A stretch of DNA of 64,000 nt from Streptosporangium violaceochromogenes (GTDB lineage: Bacteria; Actinomycetota; Actinomycetes; Streptosporangiales; Streptosporangiaceae). The notes below the pieces were generated by a model. That model worked only from the letters and a program-made list of their open reading frames with translations, had not been told where the DNA came from and made no database searches. Location of the stretch: positions 16,664 through 80,663 of the forward strand of contig NZ_BNBB01000028.1 of NCBI RefSeq assembly GCF_014654615.1, read 5' to 3'. A program made the translations under genes and the position numbers. This document shows, piece by piece, positions 24,707 to 32,578 of this stretch. Position 1 is the first letter of the stretch, and every line of letters begins with the position of its first letter.

Positions 24707-26744
24707 CGTCCTGCCCATCCTCGTGCTCTTCTTTGTGCTTGTCCGCCTGGCCTCCCGTGAGCTCCTTGGTCTCCTGCTTGGCGGTGACCGCCGGCTGCTG
24801 CTCGGCCACGGCGTCGCCGTGCAGGGCTTCCACCGCCTCGGTCTCCTGCTTGGCGGTGACCGCCGGCCGCTGCGGGCGGCGGACAGCGTCGTTGATGAGC
24901 TGCTGGACGTCGAGGGGCATGGCGTTGGCATGGCCCGACTCCAGAAGGGCGAGCAGGATCTTCCCTTCCAGGCCGGCCCGCCGGACCTCGTCCTCACGCG
25001 TGTAGGCCTCTTGCCGGGTGAGCTGCTCGACCTCCCATCGCTCGGCCTCGCGCTCGCGCCGCTGCTCGTCGCGCAGCCGCTCGGCCTCGACCTCGGCGCG
25101 GGCCTCCTCCCTGCGTAGCCGCTCCAGCGCCAGGTCATGCTCACGAACCTTGTCCTCCCGCTCGTGGCCGGTCTCCAGCTCCAGCCGGGACCGCTCACTG
25201 CGGATCTCCTCCAACCGCAGCTCATGCGCCCGTACCTTGTCCTCGCGCTCGACGCTGTACCGGTCCTGCAGGCCCAGTCGGCTGCCCTCGGTCTCGATCT
25301 CCAACCGCCGTGACTCCGCCTTCAGCTGCTCCATCTTCAGCTCGTGAGCGAGCCGCTCCCGTTCCCGCTCCCGCTCGATCTCCCGGTCCAGCCGCTCCCG
25401 CTCATACTCCAGCTCCCGCATCCGCCGCTCGTGGTCGTAACCGCTGTCCCGGTTGCGGTCCTCCCGGTCCCGCTCCCGCTCGGTCCGCATCTCGGCGCGG
25501 TCGAGGCGGAGCAGCTCCCGGTTGAACTCCGTCACCCCTACTCGGTCGGCACGGTCCAGCCGGTACTGCTCGTGGTCCCACTCGGTGCGGTCGCGGTCAA
25601 GACGTTCGGCCTGCTCCAGCGCCCGGTTTCGGTCCTCGCGGGCCCATTCCCCGACGCGCAGTTCGTCCTCGCGGGCCCACTCTCGCTCGCGGAGCCTGTC
25701 GCCGCGCTCCAGCTCCAGCTGCCGGTCGCGCCAGGCGGCCGCCTCCCGCCGCTGCTCCGTGATGCGCTCGGTGAGTTCCCGCTCGTCGAGCTTGCCGGCC
25801 TGGTAAGCGCGGTACAGCGCGAGCACCGGATCGTCGCCGATCGCGGCGGCGTCCAGCCTGACCTCCTCGCGCTGGGCCGCCTGCTCGGCGCGCCGCCGCC
25901 GGATCTCCCCGTCCAGCCGCTTGACCTCCAACAGCTCCCGCTGCCGCTGGTCCTCGTACTCAAGCCCGTGCTTACGGCGTTGGTCGTCGACCTCACGGAA
26001 CTCCTGGCGCTGCCGCTCCTCGTTCTCCCGCACCCATGCCCGCTCGGTCTCCCGGACCTCGGAGCTGTGCGACAGTTCGTCCGTGCGCGACTTCTCCTCG
26101 AACAACAGCTCCGCCGAACGGACCCTCGTGTCGTGTTCCAGCCGCAGCCACTGCTCCTTGATCGAGGCCTTCTCCCGCTCCGCGGAGAAGTTCTCCCACT
26201 CCTCCGGCGTGTGCACCTGAACGCTCGCCATCGCCACGAACATCCCCGGCAGGTTCGGCGGCTGGACCGTGGTGAAGGAGGTGACCCGCGCGTTGACCAG
26301 CCGCCGGATCTCGTTGATCTCGGCGACGGTGTAGCCGAGCGCGAGCTCGTAGAAGGTGTGATGCCCTTCCAGGTACTGGGTGAGCGACGCGGCGGCGTTC
26401 ACGCCGGTCGCCGCTACCTCCCGCGCGCCGGTGACAGTGCAGGTGAAGACCACCTCGACCGTCAGCTTGCTCTCCTCGCTCGACCGGATCGTCAGCCGGA
26501 TGGGCACCTTGACGTGCGCCCGCATGTCCACGAGCGTCACGAAGTCGGCGGCGAGGACCTTGTCGCTCTTCAGGCTCAGCGACGTGCAGTCCTCCTCCAG
26601 GTCGCCGTTGATCCGGTACACGAGCCGCTGGTGGGCGGCGGCGACGGGGATCTCCTCAGGGCTGCGGCTGCGTCCGCGCAGACGGCGAGGCACCGGGTTC
26701 AGCTTGCGCTGCTCGATGATCGGATAGTTGTCGTCGGTACTCAT
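24693..26744 (-). CDS. SPFH/band-7-like domain with very long charged coiled coil
   Basis: 683 residues. Residues ~35-180 form a beta-rich domain (VLAADFVTLVDMRAHVKV, VEVVFTCTVTGAREVAATG, YTVAEINEIRRLVNARV) that resembles an SPFH/band-7 fold. Residues ~185-620 are an uninterrupted Glu/Arg heptad-like coiled coil with many RERE and EDRNR runs; a short Ala/Gln tail holds two copies of QPAVTAKQET-like sequence, an internal repeat. There is no signal peptide or membrane helix. Its start overlaps the NTPase stop (ATGA at 26741-26744). Likely an oligomeric scaffold; the SPFH assignment is by inspection only. Confidence 0.65.
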   Translation of the reverse strand: MSTDDNYPIIEQRKLNPVPRRLRGRSRSPEEIPVAAAHQRLVYRINGDLEEDCTSLSLKSDKVLAADFVTLVDMRAHVKVPIRLTIRSSEESKLTVEVVFTCTVTGAREVAATGVNAAASLTQYLEGHHTFYELALGYTVAEINEIRRLVNARVTSFTTVQPPNLPGMFVAMASVQVHTPEEWENFSAEREKASIKEQWLRLEHDTRVRSAELLFEEKSRTDELSHSSEVRETERAWVRENEERQRQEFREVDDQRRKHGLEYEDQRQRELLEVKRLDGEIRRRRAEQAAQREEVRLDAAAIGDDPVLALYRAYQAGKLDERELTERITEQRREAAAWRDRQLELERGDRLREREWAREDELRVGEWAREDRNRALEQAERLDRDRTEWDHEQYRLDRADRVGVTEFNRELLRLDRAEMRTERERDREDRNRDSGYDHERRMRELEYERERLDREIERERERERLAHELKMEQLKAESRRLEIETEGSRLGLQDRYSVEREDKVRAHELRLEEIRSERSRLELETGHEREDKVREHDLALERLRREEARAEVEAERLRDEQRREREAERWEVEQLTRQEAYTREDEVRRAGLEGKILLALLESGHANAMPLDVQQLINDAVRRPQRPAVTAKQETEAVEALHGDAVAEQQPAVTAKQETKELTGGQADKHKEEHEDGQDDGDY

Positions 26745-28735
26745 CCGGGACGCTCTCCCTCGGCGTTCTCACGATTCAAAGCGGTGGACAGGATGTCGCC
26801 GAGAGTTCCCTCGCCGAGGCTGTCGCGACGTCGGACATAGCTGCTGAAGTCGCGCCGGAACAGATCGCGTTCGGTGGCGGGCAGGGCCTGTTCCAGATCG
26901 GTGAGCAGGCGCTGCGCGGTGAACACCGCGTCGCCGCCCTCGTCTCGCAGGCCGGCGAGAACCTCGGCGAGGGCGATCATCGCCGACATGCGGTAGCGAC
27001 GGTCCTGAAGGGTGCGGGCCCAGAACTTCGCGATCCGCCGGGACGCAGCCGGGCGCGCGGTCAGCAGGAGCACGACGGACATCCGGTCGGAGTTCGCCTC
27101 ACGGATCCCGAGGATCGCCAGGACTGAGTCCATCGCGAGCCGCTGCAGGCGCAGGAACGGCTTACCGCCGCCTCGCCCGAAGTACTTGTCGAGCTTCTTG
27201 TTGATCAGGTCGAGGACAGGGCGAACCTTCTCGCCGCGGCTCACCTGAAGCGCGAACAGCGTGGCCAGGCTGAGGATGCCCTCATCCTCCATCGCAGTAC
27301 CGTTCTGTGTGATGTGCCACAGCATCCGCGCCGCCTCGTGCGGGTACGTCAGCCCGAGCACACCGCAGAAGACGATCGCGGCGGTCGTCCGCTGATTGAG
27401 GTCGGTCGAGGTGGCCCAGCGCTTGGCGATGCCGAGCGCGGTCGGGGCGAGCTCTTCGTCGCAACACATCTGCCACAGCAGGTAGGAGGCGGCTTCGAGC
27501 TTCGGCCAGTCGAGCCCCGCCGTCGACCACGGCTCCAGGTACTCCTCTTCGACCGAGTCCGGCTCGATACGCGCCAGATGGCAGAGCCCGACCGCGACTC
27601 CGGCCCGGATCCCTTCGGGCCCGGCATCGACGACTTCCTCGAGCCAGGCGCTGAGGGCGTCCCAAAGACGGTTCGGATAGCGGTCCTTCAGCTCCTTCAG
27701 CACCGCCGCCGGGTAGGCGGGGGAACTGAAGGTCAGGACGGCGCGGCCGGAGCCGCCAGGACGCTCGGAGCAGGCGAGCTCGGCCTCGACGATCTGGCGG
27801 ACCCGGGACTGCGCCAGCCCGGTTTCGGCCTGACCTGGCTGGTCGCCCGTCGCGGGCGGCCACTCCCGCTCCAGATGCGCTGCGAGCGCGTCCCGCAGCC
27901 GTTCGAACGCGGGCTGGCTCAGCCCCTCGAGGAAGCAGAGCGCGGTGATGTCCACGATGTCGTCGCGTGGGGGCTTGCCGGCGAACCATTCGGTGACCGG
28001 CTGAACCGAGCTAACCTTCAGCCTTTCCAGTGCCGCCCTGGCATCGTCGTAGGTGGCGAGCTCGGCTAGGTCCGCCATCGGGGCGTAATCCGGGAGTTGG
28101 GGCGCCACCTCGGCCAGCATGTCCCCGTCGAGGCGGCGGCGTAGGTACTCGATCCGGTCGGGGGCCTGCCAGAGGATCCGCTGGACGGTCTCCGAGCGGC
28201 GGGGCGCGGCGTTGTCATGGTTGATGGTGACGACCAGCCATACCTCGGCCTTGCGGATCTGCTCGAGGATTCGCAGCCAGTTGAACTCCGAGTCCGGCCC
28301 CGCGACGTCGCCGCGGTAGTCGGCGACCAGATAGCCATGGCAGTCCTCGAACCCGCACTCGGCCAGCTCCTTCAGTGTGAGCACGGGGGCGAGCACCTCC
28401 AGTTGCTCAGCGCCGACCGCGTCGAGCAGGCAGATCGCGCCCGTGAACTTGCCGAGGCCACGCTTACCCTCCAGCACCAAGACACGTTCGCTCCGCAGCC
28501 GACGCAGCGCACCGTCGAAACAGCCCGGGGCGAGAAATCCAGCGACCCTGGCCTCGACGAAGGCGTTCCCAAGCGGACCCGTCGCCTGCATCCCGCTGCC
28601 GGAGCCGCCCTCGGCGCGCTGCAGTAAGGAAGCGAGGATCGAGTTCGGCGCGTTGATCGCCCCGATGAAATTGGTGATCTGCGACCGCTCGGGGGGTGCC
28701 GGACCGCCGTCGGTCTTGGGGGGCTCGTCAGCCAT
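26741..28735 (-). CDS. P-loop NTPase with C-terminal helical region (STAND-like)
   Basis: 664 residues. A short N-terminal motif QITNFIGAINAP (19-30) precedes a nucleotide-binding domain: Walker A GKRGLGKFT (90-98), a Walker B-like GYLVADY (~134-140) and a hydrophobic strand VWLVVTINHD (~165-174). The C-terminal half is alpha-helical with repeat-like Ala/Leu-rich segments. The layout resembles STAND/AP-ATPase signalling proteins, which oligomerise on ligand sensing, but no family is certain. It overlaps the cyclase-like gene by 8 bases and the SPFH-like gene by 4. Confidence 0.7.
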   Translation of the reverse strand: MADEPPKTDGGPAPPERSQITNFIGAINAPNSILASLLQRAEGGSGSGMQATGPLGNAFVEARVAGFLAPGCFDGALRRLRSERVLVLEGKRGLGKFTGAICLLDAVGAEQLEVLAPVLTLKELAECGFEDCHGYLVADYRGDVAGPDSEFNWLRILEQIRKAEVWLVVTINHDNAAPRRSETVQRILWQAPDRIEYLRRRLDGDMLAEVAPQLPDYAPMADLAELATYDDARAALERLKVSSVQPVTEWFAGKPPRDDIVDITALCFLEGLSQPAFERLRDALAAHLEREWPPATGDQPGQAETGLAQSRVRQIVEAELACSERPGGSGRAVLTFSSPAYPAAVLKELKDRYPNRLWDALSAWLEEVVDAGPEGIRAGVAVGLCHLARIEPDSVEEEYLEPWSTAGLDWPKLEAASYLLWQMCCDEELAPTALGIAKRWATSTDLNQRTTAAIVFCGVLGLTYPHEAARMLWHITQNGTAMEDEGILSLATLFALQVSRGEKVRPVLDLINKKLDKYFGRGGGKPFLRLQRLAMDSVLAILGIREANSDRMSVVLLLTARPAASRRIAKFWARTLQDRRYRMSAMIALAEVLAGLRDEGGDAVFTAQRLLTDLEQALPATERDLFRRDFSSYVRRRDSLGEGTLGDILSTALNRENAEGERPG

Positions 28736-29441
28736 TGATGATGTTGCCGATCTGCGCGTTCCCCTTCACATCGATGCGGTCAATGACGTTCTGGATCGGG
28801 GGAGCGGGGCGACTGTCCAGCTCTTTGGGCTTGTCCGCTTTCGAGATGTTTTTCGGAAACTGGCCGGGGACGTTGAGGAAAGCGCGCTGGTTGAAGTTCT
28901 TGGCGGGAATGTCGACGGTGGTCTCGGTGAACTGGTCAGGGTTGAGGCCGCCCAGGTCCGACAGGACCGTCTTGCGGTACAGGACTTCGGAGATGATGAG
29001 CGCAACGGACGCATCCGGGTTCTCCAGGGCCTTGCGAAGAGAACGGGCGTCCAGCAGACGACTGACCTCGACGAGCGCGGGACCGGCGAACCAGTAGGCG
29101 CTTGTCTTGAGGCTGTCGACGTGCATCGCAAGCCGGACCCTGATCTGGGCACTCTCGACCCGGTCGGAGTTGTAGGCCCGCAGCAGGCGTTCCAGTTCGG
29201 GGGCGAACCGGGCGACGACCCGGACGAGATCGACGTCTGCGGGCAGGACGAGCAACTCGCCGTCGCCGGTCGGCTGGCGCTGCCAAGGGGCCGGGTCGAG
29301 GCCCGCTGCGAGGGCGGCCTCACTGATCGCCTCTTTGAGGGCCCGTTGGATGTCCTCCTGTCGCCGTGTGCTCCGAGAACTGTAACTCTTCACATCCACA
29401 CCGATGACGAAACGGTCGGTGAGAAAGGATTTAGCGGACAA
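28728..29441 (-). CDS. Class III nucleotide cyclase-like protein
   Basis: 237 residues from TTG 29441, with GGAGG 4 bases upstream. FVIGVDVKSYS (first metal Asp at 16), a helix, and PTGDGELLVLP (GDGE hairpin, D60) followed by VRLAMHVDS match the first half of a class III adenylate/guanylate cyclase domain; AYWFAGPALVEVSRLLDA parallels the later GxxVN-type helix. The end is Pro-rich with a terminal NAQIGNIING. I cannot confirm all catalytic residues, so it may be an enzyme or a nucleotide sensor. First gene of the four-gene operon, 83 bp after a cNMP-receptor-type regulator. Confidence 0.7.
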   Translation of the reverse strand: MSAKSFLTDRFVIGVDVKSYSSRSTRRQEDIQRALKEAISEAALAAGLDPAPWQRQPTGDGELLVLPADVDLVRVVARFAPELERLLRAYNSDRVESAQIRVRLAMHVDSLKTSAYWFAGPALVEVSRLLDARSLRKALENPDASVALIISEVLYRKTVLSDLGGLNPDQFTETTVDIPAKNFNQRAFLNVPGQFPKNISKADKPKELDSRPAPPIQNVIDRIDVKGNAQIGNIING

Positions 29442-29524
29442 ATCGCCTCCATTGGCTCGGATGGAAGCACTACTATGCCCGACTATTCGGCGCCCTTATG
29501 TAAGAAATCCGACGCATTGGAAGT

Positions 29525-30181
29525 TCAAATGCCGGCGAGGTCGGCCAGACGCTCAAGGTCACGGACGATGATTTGACTACGCGAGGTCTGAATGATTTCG
29601 AGTCCGCGGAGTTTCCGCATCTCAACGGCGACGGTCTGACGACTGAGACCCACCGCGCTCGCCAGATCCGTCTGCCCGATGCCCACCTCGAGGCCGTCGT
29701 CGCCGGGAAGCGCGAGCAGAGCCAGCCGGTGCAGGAACCGCGCTACCCGGGGCGCCGCCGCGAGCATCGACAGTTCGGTGCGGAGAGACTCGCTCTCGCA
29801 CAGCCGGAAGGTCAGGTGGCGCATCAGATCGGCTTCCAGCTTCAGCTCCCTGATCAGGGCCGTAAACCGGGACGGCGTCAGCTGAACCGTCGTGCAGGGG
29901 TCGATCGCGACGACCGTGGCCGTCCGGCCCTTGTCGCCGTACAGGCCCAGCTCCCCGATCAGCTGTGGGGCCCGCCGCACCGCGAGGAGCAGGGTCTCAC
30001 CGTCCGGCTCCCGTCGGGACACTCGGACGCGTCCCGATGTGAGCAGCAGAACCTGATCGGCCGGGGCACCCTGCGCCATCAGCACCCGCCCGGCCGGGAA
30101 CCGGGCGATCCGGCCAGCGCTGACCATCCGGTTCCACGCCTCGGGCGAGATGAGATCACCGAAGTCGTCCATAGCCGTCAT
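29525..30181 (-). CDS. Crp/Fnr family transcriptional regulator
   Basis: 218 residues. The N-terminal cyclic-nucleotide-binding domain has the phosphate-binding cassette GELGLYGDKGRTATV (Glu, then Arg-Thr-Ala), which is kept in true cNMP binders. A dimerisation helix and a C-terminal winged HTH (GQTDLASAVGLSRQTVAVEM) follow. The start is taken at ATG 30181; the frame is open to 30208. It lies immediately upstream of the cyclase-like gene on the same strand, so it may read that protein's signal and control the operon. Confidence 0.9.
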   Translation of the reverse strand: MTAMDDFGDLISPEAWNRMVSAGRIARFPAGRVLMAQGAPADQVLLLTSGRVRVSRREPDGETLLLAVRRAPQLIGELGLYGDKGRTATVVAIDPCTTVQLTPSRFTALIRELKLEADLMRHLTFRLCESESLRTELSMLAAAPRVARFLHRLALLALPGDDGLEVGIGQTDLASAVGLSRQTVAVEMRKLRGLEIIQTSRSQIIVRDLERLADLAGI

Positions 30182-30508
30182 CTTCGACGGCCCACCGCCC
30201 GCCCACAAGAGTTCAACGACCCGGCCAGGGCTTTTCGGACAGACCCTAGTAGTGCTTCGTTAGGTGGTTAAGGCGGTCGCCGTCGGCAAACAGGGCTGGC
30301 CTGTCCAGGTAGCCAGCAGCGCCTGGAGCTCTCTGAGGATCAGGTGGAGCGTCAGGCCACCCCGACTGCTTTTGGGCCGGTCATCCGCCATGCCGACCTG
30401 CACGACCACCTCGCCGGCCATCCCCCCACCGGCTGAAGCCGACGCGCCGTCTGCCGGGAGGGGCGAAGACCGGCGACCGCCGTCAGACGCACCCGGCCGG
30501 GGCGTCGG
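30182..30508. other. Non-coding border region between accessory block and catabolic cluster
   Basis: No supported gene. It contains TAGTGCTTCGTTAGGTGG (30248 onward), which looks like the end of an insertion sequence, followed by frames with many stops; probably transposon debris plus the Crp gene promoter. Confidence 0.4.
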
Positions 30509-31384
30509 TTACCGTGCCGGGTGTTTCGCGAGGAAGGCGAGGCTTATCTCGTTGTACCTGGCGGCCTGCTCGTGCTGGGGCCAGTGCCCGCAGTCGCCGA
30601 AAAGCACCAGTTCGGAGTCCGGGATGGCGGCGTGCATGGCCGACGCCTCGGGCACCTCTCCGAACGGGTTGTCACGTCCCCACACGATGAGGGTCGGAAC
30701 ACCGATCTTGGCGAGGTCCTCCGGCCGGAGGATGTTACGCAGCCGCGTCTGGAGGTCCTGCAGGCACAGGAGGTTCCCGATGTTCGCGACGAACTCCGGG
30801 TCATGGTAGATCTCGTGACGGATGGCGACGAGCTCCTCGGTGGCGTCGGCCGGATCGTGCATCAGCAGCCGCAGCCGCCTCCGGGTCAGCTCGATGTCGT
30901 CGGTCTCGACCGCGAGCCGTGTGCTGACGCGGATCCGCTCCATCACCTCCGGATTCGCCACCGTGCCGCCCGCGCACAGCAGTTGCAGCGACGCCACACG
31001 CTCCGGGTTGTCGATCGCGGTACGCGCGCCGACCCAGCCGCCCAGTGACTCCCCGCCGATGTGGACCCTGTCGACGCCGACGGCGTCCAGATAGGCCAGC
31101 AGGTGGTCACGGTAGCGCGGGATCTCGTACGGGAAGCCGGGCTTTCCGGTGTGGCCGTGGCCGAGCATGTCGATGGCGTGCACCCGATACCTCTCGGCAT
31201 ACGGGCCGATGTTGCGGATGAAGGCCTCCAGATGGCCGCTCGTGCCGTGCAGGAAGACGACGGTCTCGTCGCCGTGACCGGCCTGCAGCGACCGCGTCGG
31301 CACCCCGCCCGCGTCCACCGTCGTGACGGTGAAGTCGAGTCCCGCCAGCTCGGTCCAGATCGTCCGCGTGACGTCGATGCTCAT
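30509..31384 (-). CDS. Alpha/beta hydrolase, meta-cleavage product hydrolase-like
   Basis: 291 residues. Oxyanion region VVFLHGTSGHLEAF, nucleophile elbow IGGESLGGWVGA (Ser), acid in PTLIVWGRDNPF and His in FGDCGHWPQHE: the full triad. Size and the late GHWPQHE motif match C-C bond hydrolases such as MhpC/HsaD, which split the product of extradiol ring cleavage. Last gene of a run starting with the Rieske oxygenase; the ATG overlaps the stop of the small ORF upstream (ATGA). Confidence 0.85.
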   Translation of the reverse strand: MSIDVTRTIWTELAGLDFTVTTVDAGGVPTRSLQAGHGDETVVFLHGTSGHLEAFIRNIGPYAERYRVHAIDMLGHGHTGKPGFPYEIPRYRDHLLAYLDAVGVDRVHIGGESLGGWVGARTAIDNPERVASLQLLCAGGTVANPEVMERIRVSTRLAVETDDIELTRRRLRLLMHDPADATEELVAIRHEIYHDPEFVANIGNLLCLQDLQTRLRNILRPEDLAKIGVPTLIVWGRDNPFGEVPEASAMHAAIPDSELVLFGDCGHWPQHEQAARYNEISLAFLAKHPAR

Positions 31385-31578
31385 GGGGCACTTCCTGGTT
31401 CGTGGGGAGAGGAGTCGGCCGGCGCCGGAGTCCGGCGCTGGTTGATGCGATGCACCTGGGTGTTGACGCGGCTGAGCAGCCTGGGCCGTATCCGCCGGTG
31501 GCCGGCGAGGCGGCGGCTGACGTGGCGAAGGCCGGCGGCGACGAGCAGCGCCGCCGCCAGGAAGGAGAAGAGCTTCAT
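31381..31578 (-). CDS. Small membrane protein
   Basis: 65 residues from ATG 31578 with GGAG 8-9 bases upstream: an N-terminal hydrophobic helix (LFSFLAAALLVAAGL) and a strongly basic tail with several Arg/His. The stop overlaps the next gene's ATG and the gap to the previous gene is 35 bp, supporting a real translated gene between two hydrolases. No family recognised. Confidence 0.55.
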   Translation of the reverse strand: MKLFSFLAAALLVAAGLRHVSRRLAGHRRIRPRLLSRVNTQVHRINQRRTPAPADSSPHEPGSAP

Positions 31579-31613
31579 CGGTGATCTCCGTGGTGACAGG
31601 GGAGGACGGCCTC

Positions 31614-32513
31614 TCAGCGGTGCCCCGCGGCTCTGAGAAACCCGTCCACCACCGCGTGGTAGGCGCCCGGGCGCTCCTCTTGGAGATGGTGGGAAACGTG
31701 GTCCATCACGTGGAGGTTGCCCCGTTTCACCATCCGGGCGAGCATCATCGGGTAGTCCGGGGTGAGGAAGGCGTCCTCGCGGCCCCACATGAAGAGCGTC
31801 GGCGCCTCGATGAGCGCCAGTTCGGCGGTCAGGTCCTGCCAGTCGCCGCGAGGCGAGTCGGACATCGCCGCCAGGCTCCGCTCCTCGGGGTCAAGGCTCT
31901 GCTGATGGCGCAGATCCAGTGTCTCCTCGGGCAGCCGATCCGCGTCGTACCATTCGAGGCGGGTGATCAGGTTCCGCATCTTCTCCCGCGTGGGCCCCTC
32001 CCCGCCGTAATAGACGTCCCGGGCGGTACGGCCGCGGTGACCGCGTTCGGGCAACGGCGCCAAGGGCCCGTAGAAGACCGGCATGCTGCCGGTGACCACC
32101 AGTGCCCGGACCCTGTCGGGATGGCGGGCCGCCAGGTTGAGCGCGATCGTGCCACCCCAGGAGTTGCAGATGAAGTCGGCCGTGTCGATGCCGAGCCCGT
32201 CCATCAGCGCGACGGTCTTGGCCGCGTGGAAGTCCCACATCGGTCCGGAGATCCGGCACTTCGCCGACTTGCCGTACTGAAGGATGTCCACGAGGTAGCA
32301 GTGCCGATCGGCCGCGAAGTACGGCGCCACCGGGCCGAAGTCGCTCCATGCCGTACAGCCGGGACCGCCGCCGTGGAGGAAGACGGTCTGCGGTCCGGCA
32401 CCCAGTTCGTGGTAGTGGTACCGGACGCCGTCGACCGTCGCGAACCTGCTCTCGGGCGCCGGCCCGGCGGGCGGCGAGGCCGGCGCGTCGTCACGTTCCG
32501 CGGTACTGGTCAT
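31614..32513 (-). CDS. Alpha/beta hydrolase, meta-cleavage product hydrolase family
   Basis: 299 residues. VFLHGGGPGCTAWSDF (oxyanion loop with the GGGPG of C-C hydrolases), ICNSWGGTIALN (nucleophile Ser in NSWGG), APTLFMWGREDAF (Asp) and a late His in MDHVSHHLQEE. BphD/HsaD-type enzymes hydrolyse 2-hydroxy-6-oxo-dienoates. The ATG at 32513 follows AGAGGAA. With the hydrolase at 30509 the cluster has two candidates for the step after the extradiol dioxygenase at 56630. Confidence 0.88.
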   Translation of the reverse strand: MTSTAERDDAPASPPAGPAPESRFATVDGVRYHYHELGAGPQTVFLHGGGPGCTAWSDFGPVAPYFAADRHCYLVDILQYGKSAKCRISGPMWDFHAAKTVALMDGLGIDTADFICNSWGGTIALNLAARHPDRVRALVVTGSMPVFYGPLAPLPERGHRGRTARDVYYGGEGPTREKMRNLITRLEWYDADRLPEETLDLRHQQSLDPEERSLAAMSDSPRGDWQDLTAELALIEAPTLFMWGREDAFLTPDYPMMLARMVKRGNLHVMDHVSHHLQEERPGAYHAVVDGFLRAAGHR

Positions 32514-32578
32514 CAACGGGGTTCCTCTCCGGTCGACGGGTGCGAGCGGGTGTGGGCGGGTGTGGGCGGGTGTGGGCA

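Noticed and set aside
23345..25225. DUF4407 protein starting at 25225 (626 residues)
   Set aside because: The first ~170 residues are a Ser/Arg/Pro-rich shadow of the upstream coiled-coil gene; the membrane protein starts at about 24706.
23345..29441. Calling the cyclase block Pycsar
   Set aside because: No PycTM- or PycTIR-like effector with a cyclic-nucleotide-binding domain is present; the downstream proteins have other architectures.
30240..30300. Annotating a defined IS end at TAGTGCTTCGTTAGGTGG
   Set aside because: Only one end is suggestive, with no inverted partner, target duplication or transposase nearby.
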